A stretch of DNA of 55,173 nt from JBLHHI01 sp047614125 (lineage in GTDB: Bacteria; Bacteroidota; Bacteroidia; NS11-12g; UBA9320). Shown in pieces: positions 16,338-24,712 of this stretch; within the stretch, counting starts at the first letter, position 1; the number at the start of each line of letters is the position of its first letter. A model generated the notes under the pieces. It was not told the origin of the DNA. It saw only the letters and a list, made by a program, of their open reading frames with translations, and did no database searches. The stretch covers positions 1 through 55,173 of the forward strand of contig JBLHHI010000004.1 in assembly GCA_047614125.1 (NCBI GenBank), read 5' to 3'. The translations under genes and the position numbers were made by a program.

Positions 16338-19300
16338 TCAGTCTTTCGAGACTTCTTTGTTTACGGGCGTTTTGTCGGAATATATAAGCGCACCCGAATC
16401 TCGGAGAATGGCGGCGTCTTGTTGTTGCTGATTTTGATATACTACTGGATTGATCAGGGTGTTTTTTGAACTGTGTTCCACTACTTTTTTGGCGTCCTCA
16501 ATGGTTGCGGCTTTCGCATCAGCGGCCTTTAACGCATACGAATTCACCTCGGCATAACGAGGGTCTGGAGTATATGCTTCTTTCACCATCACATCCACCT
16601 CAATGCTGCAAAAGCCAAACTCATCCACTACCTTACCCACCAGCTTGTATACGCCCAAGCCCCGAAATGGATATCGAGCGGCTACGGGTGGAAAGTGAAC
16701 GGTGTCGATGAAATCGCCATCGAGGTCAATGAAGGTGCCAAAATACATCCGATCACCACGCGAAGTGGCCGTATTTTTAGCCGTAACCAAATAACCCAAA
16801 ATAGACACGCGTTTCCCCACCATGCCTTTTAATTCTTTGGCCACAGTGGTAATCGAAACGTTGTTTTGCAACAGGGCAAAGGGGTTTCCCAGCGGAAAGC
16901 CCAAGATTTCCATTTGGTCAAAAATATCTTCTTCTAAGGTGGATGGGAGCCACGGCAGCGTAAAACGCTTTGTAGCCGATTTAAACAAAGGGTGCTGAAC
17001 CAGACTGTTGGGCGCCTTATTTAGAAAGAAGTGTGCCTGCCACAGCAACTCGCGCTTATTTACTCCAAACATTCGGAAAGCGCCCACCCGTATCAGCTTG
17101 TCGGCCTGCTCAATGCCCAGCGGAATGCGCTCTAAAAACTGATCAAAATCGGTATACGGGCCATCTTGTATTCTCGATTTTACCAGTGTATTCATGGTAG
17201 AAGTGTCTAAGTCTTTGATGTAATGAAAACCGAGGTAGATGTCTTTTCCAACAATGGTAGTGAGCTTTTCCGACCAATTGATGCACGGCGCGTGCACCAC
17301 CGCACCTTGCATGCGCGCCTCGTGAATGTAGATTTCGGGCCGAAAGAAACCGCCGCCGTTGTTGAGTACAGCCACCATAAACTCAAGGGGAAAGTGGACT
17401 TTCAAAAACAAACTTTGATAGCTCTCTACGGCATAACTGGCCGAGTGCCCTTTGGCAAAGGCATAGCCCGCAAAGCTTTCAATTTGTCGCCATACTTCTT
17501 TCGCCATTTCTTCGGAATATCCGCGCTCTATGCAGTTGTCGAAAAACTTTTCTTGCACCTTGGTAAATTCATCTCTCGATCGGTATTTCCCGCTCATTCC
17601 TCGGCGCAACACATCGGCTTCGGCAAGCGTGAGTCCGGCAAAGTGGTGGGCCACCTTTATCACGTCTTCTTGATACACCATAACGCCGTAGGTCTCGGGC
17701 ATAATGCTCAGTAAAACAGGGTGGGCCTCTTTTCGTCGCTCCGGGTCTTTGTGCCGCAAGATGTATTCGCGCATCATACCGCTCTTGGCCACCCCCGGCC
17801 GAATGATGGAACTGGCGGCTACTAAGCCCAAGTAATTGTTGACTTCCAGCTTTTGAAGCAACATGCGCATGGCCGGCGATTCTACATAAAAACAACCCAT
17901 GCACTTAGCTTCACTCACACTCTTGTTAATGGCGGCATTGGTTTTAAACTGTGCCGTATTATGGATGTCGAAGGAAGGTGCATCGGGTTGATTTATCTTG
18001 ATGATTTCTACGGCATCCTTAATCTTGGCCAGACCGCGCTGAGCCAAAATATCAAACTTATACAAGCCCACATCCTCCGCAATAAGCATGTCGAACTGCG
18101 TAGTGGGGTAGCCCTTTGGAGGCAAATCGGTGGCGGTAAAGTAGTGGAGGGGTTTTTCCACAATCAAAATTCCGCTCGAGTGCACGCTCAACAAGTTGGG
18201 CTTGCCCTGTATTACTTGCCCAAATTGCAGCACCAACTTGGCAATGTGATCTATTTCCGACCACCCAAACTTCCCAGCGCTCAGTTTGTCAATTTCGTGG
18301 CTCGGAAGTCCAAAAACCTTCCCAAGCTCTCGAACTACGGCCTTGTGTTTAAAGGTGCTATACGTTGCCAAGAGGGCGGTATTTTTAAAGGTTTTAAAGA
18401 TGTAGTTGGTTATGTCGTCGCGGTCTTGCCAAGAAAAGTCAATGTCGAAGTCGGGTGGATTTACTCGATAGAGGTTGATGAAGCGTTCAAAGTACAAATC
18501 GAGATCAATCGGGTCTACATCGGTAATGCGCAGCAAGAAGGCCACTAAGCTGTTGGCGCCACTTCCGCGACCAACGTAAAAGTAGTTCTTGCGTTGCGCA
18601 TAGCTAATGATGTCGTAGTTGAGTAAGAAGTATGAAACAAAGCCCATTTTTTCAATGGTGGTAATTTCCATCTCCAGCCGGTCGAGCACTACTTGCGATG
18701 GATTGGAACCATATCGGTACGCAAGGCCTTCGGCTGCTTTTTGCCGCAGCAGGGCTACGTCGGTGGCCGCACTTCCGGTATACGTTTCTTGATTTTGTGG
18801 TTTCCGATTCTCGGAAAAGTCAAAGTGGATTTCGCAGTTTTCCAACAAAGCAACGGTGTTTAAGAGTATGTGGGGTACGCTGGCAAGGGCTTCGGCCAAT
18901 TGCTTGGGTGGAAGGAATTGATCGTGGATGTTTCCCTGCTCAGTTTCGGGCAGCTTGCTCAGCAAGGTATTGTTATCGATGGCACGCAATAAGCGATGTG
19001 CATTGTAATCGCGTTTGTTTCGGAAGGTAGTGGTTTGCAGCACCACCAACTTGTTTTTGGGAAAGCGATTGTTAAACCGAAATCGGTTCAAATTGGCCGG
19101 AGAAACCCCAATGTATTCGTTTTCTTGGAGGGCCCATGGCTTCATGTTTATGGCCGTGGTATATGGAAATATCACAAACGCATGTTCAAACAAAGGTGGA
19201 TGATCGGGGCACCCTTTTTTATTGTGACTGAGGTACGATAAGAAACGGTTGATTTCTTCGAAGCCCTGATTGTTCTTGGCTAGGGCCACAAAGCATTGGT

Positions 19301-19505
19301 GGGCACCGCGTCTAAAATCTACCCCCAACACGGGCCGCACTTTGTGCTGCGGGGCCAAACGCACAAAGTTTAAACACGCGCTGGTGTTGTTAATATCGGT
19401 AAGGGCCAAGGTTTCAACTCCATGAACTTCTGCCATTTCGAGGAGTTCTTTCTCGGAGTAGGTTCCGTATCGGAGGCTGTAGTGGGAGTGGTTGTTTAGG
19501 TACAT
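16338..19505 (-). CDS. dnaE: DNA polymerase III alpha subunit, short (DnaE2/ImuC-like) form
   Basis: 1055 residues from ATG 19505 (MYLNNHSHYSLRYG); 20 upstream codons are rejected because they precede the normal PHP start. The N-terminal PHP domain has HSHYS and ALTDINN. The polymerase core has GRGSGANS (312-319) and PDFDIDF (351-357, catalytic Asp residues). A helix-hairpin-helix and an OB-fold region (VSILGYLVTAKNTAT) follow. It is about 100 residues shorter than a replicative DnaE, as in damage-tolerance versions. Together with the Y-family polymerase upstream on the same strand and the S24 repressor beyond it, it probably acts in SOS translesion synthesis and not bulk replication. A main replicase is not excluded by sequence alone. 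Confidence 0.88.
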   Translation of the reverse strand: MYLNNHSHYSLRYGTYSEKELLEMAEVHGVETLALTDINNTSACLNFVRLAPQHKVRPVLGVDFRRGAHQCFVALAKNNQGFEEINRFLSYLSHNKKGCPDHPPLFEHAFVIFPYTTAINMKPWALQENEYIGVSPANLNRFRFNNRFPKNKLVVLQTTTFRNKRDYNAHRLLRAIDNNTLLSKLPETEQGNIHDQFLPPKQLAEALASVPHILLNTVALLENCEIHFDFSENRKPQNQETYTGSAATDVALLRQKAAEGLAYRYGSNPSQVVLDRLEMEITTIEKMGFVSYFLLNYDIISYAQRKNYFYVGRGSGANSLVAFLLRITDVDPIDLDLYFERFINLYRVNPPDFDIDFSWQDRDDITNYIFKTFKNTALLATYSTFKHKAVVRELGKVFGLPSHEIDKLSAGKFGWSEIDHIAKLVLQFGQVIQGKPNLLSVHSSGILIVEKPLHYFTATDLPPKGYPTTQFDMLIAEDVGLYKFDILAQRGLAKIKDAVEIIKINQPDAPSFDIHNTAQFKTNAAINKSVSEAKCMGCFYVESPAMRMLLQKLEVNNYLGLVAASSIIRPGVAKSGMMREYILRHKDPERRKEAHPVLLSIMPETYGVMVYQEDVIKVAHHFAGLTLAEADVLRRGMSGKYRSRDEFTKVQEKFFDNCIERGYSEEMAKEVWRQIESFAGYAFAKGHSASYAVESYQSLFLKVHFPLEFMVAVLNNGGGFFRPEIYIHEARMQGAVVHAPCINWSEKLTTIVGKDIYLGFHYIKDLDTSTMNTLVKSRIQDGPYTDFDQFLERIPLGIEQADKLIRVGAFRMFGVNKRELLWQAHFFLNKAPNSLVQHPLFKSATKRFTLPWLPSTLEEDIFDQMEILGFPLGNPFALLQNNVSITTVAKELKGMVGKRVSILGYLVTAKNTATSRGDRMYFGTFIDLDGDFIDTVHFPPVAARYPFRGLGVYKLVGKVVDEFGFCSIEVDVMVKEAYTPDPRYAEVNSYALKAADAKAATIEDAKKVVEHSSKNTLINPVVYQNQQQQDAAILRDSGALIYSDKTPVNKEVSKD

Positions 19506-19988
19506 GTTAAGTTGAAGTTTAAGCCGCGCCAGCCGAAGCTTGCGTAGGCTGGTTGAAGTTGACAATTCGTTCGGCTACGCTGAACGAATTGATCCAGACA
19601 AGCTTTGCTTCGTCTGGGAAGCTGAAGTTGACAACACTTGCGTTTGCGGTGAAGGTTGTGTTGCCCGATAAGCAAGGGCTGCGGCTTGAATTGCCATATG
19701 TAGATTTTTGTTTATTCATATTAATAATGCTTGACCCTGCTGGGGTCGTTTTTAATCAATGTCTGCTTTTAACCTTTTTTTACATCCTAAAAAACCATAA
19801 ACCGTAAATCCAATCTCAAACGCAATCTCAAATTCAATCCTGATAAACGCTGCGCTATCAGGATGACAAAACTCCAAAGCTAAAATAGCTAAGGGCCGGG
19901 CTGAATTCATTCCAGCCTCAATAGTTAATCCAACCATAAACCACAAACCCAAAACCAGTCAACTATAAACCAGTCAACCCAAAACCAT
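19506..19988. repeat. Intergenic cluster of four short hairpins
   Basis: No gene is supported in these 483 bases. Stem-loops: CCAGCC/GGCTGG (19529-19552), CAATTCGTTC/GAACGAATTG (19563-19591), CCAGAC/GTCTGG with an inner AAGC/GCTT (19594-19617), and ATCCTGATA/TATCAGGAT (19837-19864). Stems differ, but loops share a GCTTGCG / GCTACGC / GCTTTGC / CGCTGCG theme. They look like REP-type palindromic units between the two polymerase genes. Confidence 0.6.
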
Positions 19989-21203
19989 TTACGCCTTCCT
20001 ATGTGCTAACACGAGCGGCGGTTCTCCGTTAAAGGGATTCGTAAATCGGCCAATGGTTTTAGCGCCCATGGTGGAAGCGCGGTATACGCTCCGTTCTCCA
20101 TATCGACTTCGAATGGCATCCATGGCTTGATATAGGTGGATTTGCTCCACGGTGTCGTCAAATAAGTTGATCTGATAGTTTCCGTGCACCAAGTCGGAAC
20201 ACCGAACGCCCACCAAACGCACCAGTAACCTCCGGTTGTACAACTTGGCAAACAAGTCGAGCACGGTAGGAATGATGATGTGATCGGCCGAGGTATAGGG
20301 AATTTTGAGCTGCCTGCTGTAGGTGCTAAAATCGGAGTAGCGAAGCTTTACACTCACCACGGCGCAAAGCTTGTTTCCCCGCCGCAGTTGAAAGGCCAGA
20401 TTTTCGGCCATGGCCGAAATAATGGTGTGCAACTTGCCTACGTCGATGGTATCTTTATTAAAGGTGCGTTCTGTAGAAATCGATTTGCGATCCACAAAGG
20501 GAATAACTGGCCGATTATCTACCCCGTTGGCCTTGTGCCACAACATGGTGCCGTTTTTGCCAAAGGCACTTTGCACCATTTCCAACGGCATTTGTTGGAT
20601 GTGCCCCACCGTTTTAATGCCCATGTTGCGGAGTTGTTGGAAGGTCTTATCGCCCACCATCGGTATTTTTTTAATCGACAAGGGCGCCAAAAAGGGTTTC
20701 TCCTCCCCAAAGTTGATGCGCAATTGGTTGTTGGGCTTGGCCTCGCCGGTGGCCACCTTTGAAACCGTTTTGTTGGCCGATAAACCAAAGGAAATCGGCA
20801 AGCCGGTTTCTCTGATAATGGTCTTGCGCAGTTCGGAGGCAAACTGATAGCATCCAAAAAACCGATCCATGCCCGACAAATCCGCATAAAACTCGTCGAT
20901 GCTCGCCTTTTCAAAAATGGGCACTTCCGGCTTAATAATATCGGTCACCATTTTTGAATACTTGCTGTACGTACCCGACTCGCCTCGAATTACAATGGCT
21001 TCGGGGCAAAGCTGCCTTGCCATGCGCATGGGCATGCCCGAGTGTACACCAAAAACCCGCGCCTCGTAGCTGCATGCTGCCACCACCCCCCGATCGCTGG
21101 TGCCACCCAAGAGAATGGGCTTGTTGTTTAACCGACTGTCGATTAACCGTTCTACCGACACATAAAAGGTGTCTAAATCCAAATGAAGTATTGACTTTTC
21201 CAC
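19989..21203 (-). CDS. Y-family DNA polymerase (DinB/Pol IV type)
   Basis: 404 residues from GTG 21203 (VEKSILHLDLDTFYVSVE); upstream codons run through the operator region and do not resemble the family. Metal-binding Asp residues are in HLDLDTFYVSVE and KASIDEFYADLSG. SYEARVFGVHSGMPMRMA is the finger motif, SFGLSANKTVSKVATGEAKP follows, and the helix-hairpin-helix is IKKIPMVGDKTFQQLRNMGI. The little-finger domain spans about 240-350. The end (NLFDDTVEQ) resembles a clamp-binding peptide. It performs error-prone bypass of lesions. It is upstream of dnaE on the same strand and divergent from the S24 repressor, consistent with damage induction. Confidence 0.93.
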   Translation of the reverse strand: MEKSILHLDLDTFYVSVERLIDSRLNNKPILLGGTSDRGVVAACSYEARVFGVHSGMPMRMARQLCPEAIVIRGESGTYSKYSKMVTDIIKPEVPIFEKASIDEFYADLSGMDRFFGCYQFASELRKTIIRETGLPISFGLSANKTVSKVATGEAKPNNQLRINFGEEKPFLAPLSIKKIPMVGDKTFQQLRNMGIKTVGHIQQMPLEMVQSAFGKNGTMLWHKANGVDNRPVIPFVDRKSISTERTFNKDTIDVGKLHTIISAMAENLAFQLRRGNKLCAVVSVKLRYSDFSTYSRQLKIPYTSADHIIIPTVLDLFAKLYNRRLLVRLVGVRCSDLVHGNYQINLFDDTVEQIHLYQAMDAIRSRYGERSVYRASTMGAKTIGRFTNPFNGEPPLVLAHRKA

Positions 21204-21216
21204 TAAATTGCTAAAT

Positions 21217-21231
21217 GATAATATTGTTATC
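21217..21231. promoter_or_regulatory. Candidate operator of the S24 repressor
   Basis: GATAATATTGTTATC, a near-perfect 15-base palindrome (one mismatched pair), 14 bases upstream of the polymerase GTG and in the divergent promoter region. Binding by the neighbouring repressor is inferred from position and symmetry. Confidence 0.5.
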
Positions 21232-21262
21232 TTATTTCGGGTAATAATATAGCCTTTTGATT

Positions 21263-21270
21263 TATATTTG
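21263..21270 (+). promoter_or_regulatory. -7 box for the S24 repressor gene
   Basis: TATATTTG fits TAnnTTTG and lies about 94 bases before the ATG at 21364. It is close to the palindrome at 21217, so autoregulation is plausible. Confidence 0.5.
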
Positions 21271-21363
21271 TAGGAGAAAGAAAAGAAAATTGAAAAATAC
21301 CTCTGCTTGAAACGGTGTTTCATTTGGGGTTGAGAGCACATAAAAATTTAGATAGGTAACAAC

Positions 21364-22074
21364 ATGCACTTTAAAGACAACTTAAAATTTTTGAGAAAGT
21401 ACAAAGAGTTTTCCCAGCAAGAACTCGCCGATGGCTTAGACTTGAGCCGGTCGAAGCTCAACAGCTACGAGCGCGGGGTGCAACCTCCGTTCGACTTGCT
21501 CATTCAGATAGCAGAATACTTCAACGCCTCTATTGATGCTTTGATTCGGTACGACTTATCCATCCTATCGGAATACAAGCTTTCACAGATGTTGAGCGGC
21601 TTTGATATTGATGTTACGGGCCAAAAGTTGCGGCTGTTAACGGTTTCGGTCGATAAAGACGACGAGGAAAACATTGAGTTGGTTACGGCCAAGGCGCAGG
21701 CTGGATATACCACAGGCTACGCCGATCCCGATTTCATTGTTTCTTTGCCCAAGTTCAATCTTCCATTTCTAGCCAAGGGAAAAACCTACCGGTGTTTTCA
21801 AATTAAAGGAGAGAGCATGCATCCCATTCAAGAAGGCAGTTGGATTACCGCCAGCTACGTACAAGATTGGAACGACATAAAAGATGGGAAATCCTACATC
21901 GTAGTTACCGCCGATGACGGCATTGTGTTTAAGGTAGTGTACAACCAAATTTCTGCCGATAGCAAACTCCAACTCATTTCCACCAACCCACTTTTTAAAC
22001 CCTACGACATTAGCATCCGGAACGTACTCGAAATCTGGGAAATGGAAAACTACATTGGTTTTCCTGGAGGATAG
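21364..22074 (+). CDS. XRE/S24 self-cleaving repressor (LexA/UmuD-like)
   Basis: 236 residues. The XRE helix-turn-helix spans about 5-60 (FSQQELADGLDLSRSKLNSYE). The C-terminal half is an S24 peptidase. The predicted cleavage bond is Ala113-Gly114 in AKAQAGYT, the nucleophile is Ser151 in GESMHP and the general base is Lys190 in DGIVFKVV, the same order and spacing as LexA. DNA damage signalled by RecA would trigger self-cleavage and release of the divergent polymerase genes. This layout (S24 repressor, Y-family polymerase, second DnaE) resembles SOS mutagenesis cassettes of other bacteria. The role is inferred from motifs and context. Confidence 0.9.
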   Translation: MHFKDNLKFLRKYKEFSQQELADGLDLSRSKLNSYERGVQPPFDLLIQIAEYFNASIDALIRYDLSILSEYKLSQMLSGFDIDVTGQKLRLLTVSVDKDDEENIELVTAKAQAGYTTGYADPDFIVSLPKFNLPFLAKGKTYRCFQIKGESMHPIQEGSWITASYVQDWNDIKDGKSYIVVTADDGIVFKVVYNQISADSKLQLISTNPLFKPYDISIRNVLEIWEMENYIGFPGG

Positions 22075-22143
22075 TGCGACACCCCAAAGCACATCACACA
22101 TACTTTTGCAATCTCAAACTCCAAAATTTCGTATTTTAGTCGC

Positions 22144-23388
22144 ATGCTTTCAAAACTCAAAAGCCTTGGGCCCGGATTATTATACGCAGGTGCTGCCATT
22201 GGAGTTTCTCACATTGTGCAATCCACCAAAGCTGGAGCAAGCTTTGGCTTTGTTTTATTAATCGGCATTGTGTTGGCACACATCCTAAAATACCCCTTTT
22301 TTTCCTTGGGGTCGCAGTACCAAATGCATACCGGCAAAAACCTCTTACACGGCTACCAAAAACTGGGCAAGGGAGCATTGATTTTGGTTTTATTGCTAAC
22401 CATTTCCACGGTGTTTCTGATTCAAGCTGCCGTTACCGCAGTTACGGCTGGCTTGGCCAATAAGCTCTTTGGGTTTCAGCTAAGCCCGTGGGCCATGAGT
22501 GCTATAATCTTAACCATTTGCGTGGGCATAATATCTATTCGAAGGTTCAGTATTTTAGAGCATCTCATGAAAATTATTATGATTGTTCTAGCCGTAACTA
22601 CCTGTATTGCAGTGGCATCTTCTTTCTATGCCGATGTACCAAGGTTTACAGAGCACAAAGCAATTTTCGACTTTATGGATACCAAACATGCCATCTTTCT
22701 AATTGCTTTTTTGGGATGGATGCCAGCTCCACTCGATTTGTCGATTTGGCATTCCATTTGGAGCGAAGAGGCTTCCAACTCTAATAAAAAAGGCGGCAAA
22801 AACTCATCCTTCGATTTTAAAGTGGGTTATTGGGGAACGGCAATTTTAGCAGCGTGTTTTCTGATTCTCGGCGCAAATATTATTTATGGTACCGGAACAG
22901 AACTTTCTCCTAAAGGCGGAGTATACGCCGGACAACTCATTGATTTATTTACATCGAGCTTGGGAGAATGGGCCTACTTCGTTATTGCCATTGCCGCTTT
23001 TACTACCATGTTTAGTACAACACTAACGTGCTTAGACGCGATGCCAAAGGTATTGGTTCAAACCCTGAAATATTTGAGAAAATGCAATATAGAAGAGGCC
23101 GAAACCTTCGATAAAAAAGGCAAGTTGCAATTGCTGTTGACCAGCATCATTGCATTTGGTACGGTATTAGTATTAGCCTTCCTAATCCAAAACATGGGGC
23201 ACATCGTATTTCTGGCAACAACCATCTCTTTTTTAACCGCCCCAATACTGGCAGCATTGGGAATTATTCTTGTTACCAAACATTTGCCAAAAGGCTTCTG
23301 GTCTAAATACACATTAATCATTGCCTACCTTGGGTTATTTGCCTTAATCGTATTAAGCTTGTACTACATAAAACTAGAAGTCATCTAA
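22144..23388 (+). CDS. NRAMP-family transporter lacking canonical metal-site motifs
   Basis: 414 residues with about 11 hydrophobic helices. It starts GPGLLYAGAAIGVSHIVQST, the NRAMP first-helix position. Canonical Mn/Fe transporters have DPGN there and MPHN or similar in helix 6. Here the equivalents appear to be AIGVSH (18-23) and GWMPAP (191-196), so the usual Asp, Asn and His ligands are absent or moved. It is therefore an NRAMP relative of unsettled substrate in the inner membrane. The gene lies 69 bases after the repressor and six bases before the yqgE-like gene, with which it is probably cotranscribed. Confidence 0.85.
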   Translation: MLSKLKSLGPGLLYAGAAIGVSHIVQSTKAGASFGFVLLIGIVLAHILKYPFFSLGSQYQMHTGKNLLHGYQKLGKGALILVLLLTISTVFLIQAAVTAVTAGLANKLFGFQLSPWAMSAIILTICVGIISIRRFSILEHLMKIIMIVLAVTTCIAVASSFYADVPRFTEHKAIFDFMDTKHAIFLIAFLGWMPAPLDLSIWHSIWSEEASNSNKKGGKNSSFDFKVGYWGTAILAACFLILGANIIYGTGTELSPKGGVYAGQLIDLFTSSLGEWAYFVIAIAAFTTMFSTTLTCLDAMPKVLVQTLKYLRKCNIEEAETFDKKGKLQLLLTSIIAFGTVLVLAFLIQNMGHIVFLATTISFLTAPILAALGIILVTKHLPKGFWSKYTLIIAYLGLFALIVLSLYYIKLEVI

Positions 23389-23393
23389 CAACC

Positions 23394-23960
23394 GTGCCCA
23401 ATTTAAAACTCAAACAAGGCAGCGTTTTGCTTTCCGATCCATTTTTAAAAGATCCAAACTTTGTTCGATCGGTCATTCTGGTTTTGGAGCATACCGATAT
23501 GGGCAGTCTTGGCTTTGTGCTGAATAACAAACTCGACCTAACACTTCGCAAGTTAATGAACAACGATGATCTACCAGAGGCCGCCATATTTCAGGGCGGG
23601 CCAGTGGAGTTAAACACCTTGCATTTCTTACATACTATGGGTTCTGAGATACCTAACTCTGTTCAGATCTTACCCGGAATTTTTTGGGGAGGGTCGTTCG
23701 AATTTGTGGTAGACCTCCTTACGACCAATCCGTTTCTTGAAAAGGAGTTCAAATTTTATTTAGGTTATTCGGGCTGGGGCGAAGGCCAATTGCAAGAAGA
23801 ATTGAATGAGGAGGCTTGGGTGCTTGGTAAAATTACCCGAGAATCGATCTTTGATGCCCAAAACCATCCACCCGAAATACTTTGGAAAAATCTGGTAGCC
23901 AATCTTGGCAGCAAATATCGTTTTGCTATCAACTCACCCATTGATCCACGAATGAATTGA
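23394..23960 (+). CDS. YqgE/AlgH family protein
   Basis: 188 residues from a GTG. The family signature is clear: GSVLLSDPFLKDPNFVRSVILV, then HTDMGSLGFVLNN, IFQGGPVE and FLGYSGWGEGQL. The protein is cytoplasmic. AlgH was first described as a regulator in Pseudomonas, but a general biochemical role is not established. The start is six bases after the transporter stop. Confidence 0.92.
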   Translation: MPNLKLKQGSVLLSDPFLKDPNFVRSVILVLEHTDMGSLGFVLNNKLDLTLRKLMNNDDLPEAAIFQGGPVELNTLHFLHTMGSEIPNSVQILPGIFWGGSFEFVVDLLTTNPFLEKEFKFYLGYSGWGEGQLQEELNEEAWVLGKITRESIFDAQNHPPEILWKNLVANLGSKYRFAINSPIDPRMN

Positions 23961-23972
23961 GCTGAAGTCGTT

Positions 23973-24626
23973 TTACTTCATAATTGCACTTTTTAAGAAA
24001 TCATTCACTCCGGAGGCCACTACTTGATGGTTCAAAATAAACGATAACAAGTCTTTTCTTAACGGGATTTTTTCATCTTTGTATTCCGCCATGCAATAAA
24101 ACTGTTTGTTAAAAAGCCACGGATTATCTGAATTCAATGCCTTTACATCTTTCGACAAAATTTTGTTTTTTTCCCCTTTTATACTACCAAATAGCTCAAC
24201 AAACTTCTTATCTGAAATCAGCTTTTCCCATTTCTCAGGTTCATTGGCAATTGCTTGTCTGATCTTAAAAAGGTTTTCTTTATCCGGCATATACATTCCA
24301 CCGCCCATCCATTGCTCTTCGACAGATAGCTGTACATACAATCCAGGTATTTGCATGTCTTTTCTTCCGCCATCCGAAATAACTGCTCCAACATGCAATT
24401 TGTAGGGGGTTTTGTCTTTTGCAAACCGCGTGTCTCTATTAATACGAAAAGTAGCATCCTTAACCAAGAGTTTTGACCCAGTGGCCTCAATCAAGTCTGC
24501 CACCAAGCTTTCAAAAGGTTGCTTAACCTCCTTGAGATAGATTTTCTTGTTGTCGTTGAACCAATCTCGATCGTTGTGGGCGGCTAGGTTTTTAAAAAAG
24601 GCCGTAAACGCGCTGCTGAAGTACAT
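23973..24626 (-). CDS. DUF2461 family protein
   Basis: 217 residues, family length. It has FFKNLAAHNDRDWFNDNK, INRDTRFAKDKTPYKLHVGA and PGLYVQLSVEEQWMGGGMY, characteristic of DUF2461 (TIGR02453). Soluble, no signal peptide. The biochemical function is unknown. It is convergent with yqgE, whose stop is 12 bases away. Confidence 0.9.
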   Translation of the reverse strand: MYFSSAFTAFFKNLAAHNDRDWFNDNKKIYLKEVKQPFESLVADLIEATGSKLLVKDATFRINRDTRFAKDKTPYKLHVGAVISDGGRKDMQIPGLYVQLSVEEQWMGGGMYMPDKENLFKIRQAIANEPEKWEKLISDKKFVELFGSIKGEKNKILSKDVKALNSDNPWLFNKQFYCMAEYKDEKIPLRKDLLSFILNHQVVASGVNDFLKSAIMK

Positions 24627-24654
24627 AATTTATTGTATACGTGTATTTTATGAG

Positions 24655-24695
24655 AATAAAAAAAGAGTTAACGGTTATGAAAACTCCTCTTTTAT
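24655..24695 (-). terminator. Probable terminator of the SRPBCC-GyrI gene
   Basis: On the minus strand GAGTT / AACTC with a 12-base loop is followed by seven T. The stem is short, so confidence is moderate. Confidence 0.5.
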
Positions 24696-24712
24696 GATGT
24701 TTAATTTTGCCT

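Noticed and set aside
18086..18094. ATGTCGAAC inside dnaE, matching the island repeat core
   Set aside because: It lacks both flanks and lies in a conserved coding region; a chance match.
17223..18548. Long open frames on the plus strand across the dnaE region
   Set aside because: They are antisense to a full-length, motif-rich polymerase gene and have no recognisable domains.
19733..19752. GACCC/GGGTC hairpin followed by T residues as a plus-strand terminator
   Set aside because: There is no plus-strand gene upstream of it, the stem is only five pairs, and neighbouring genes are on the other strand.
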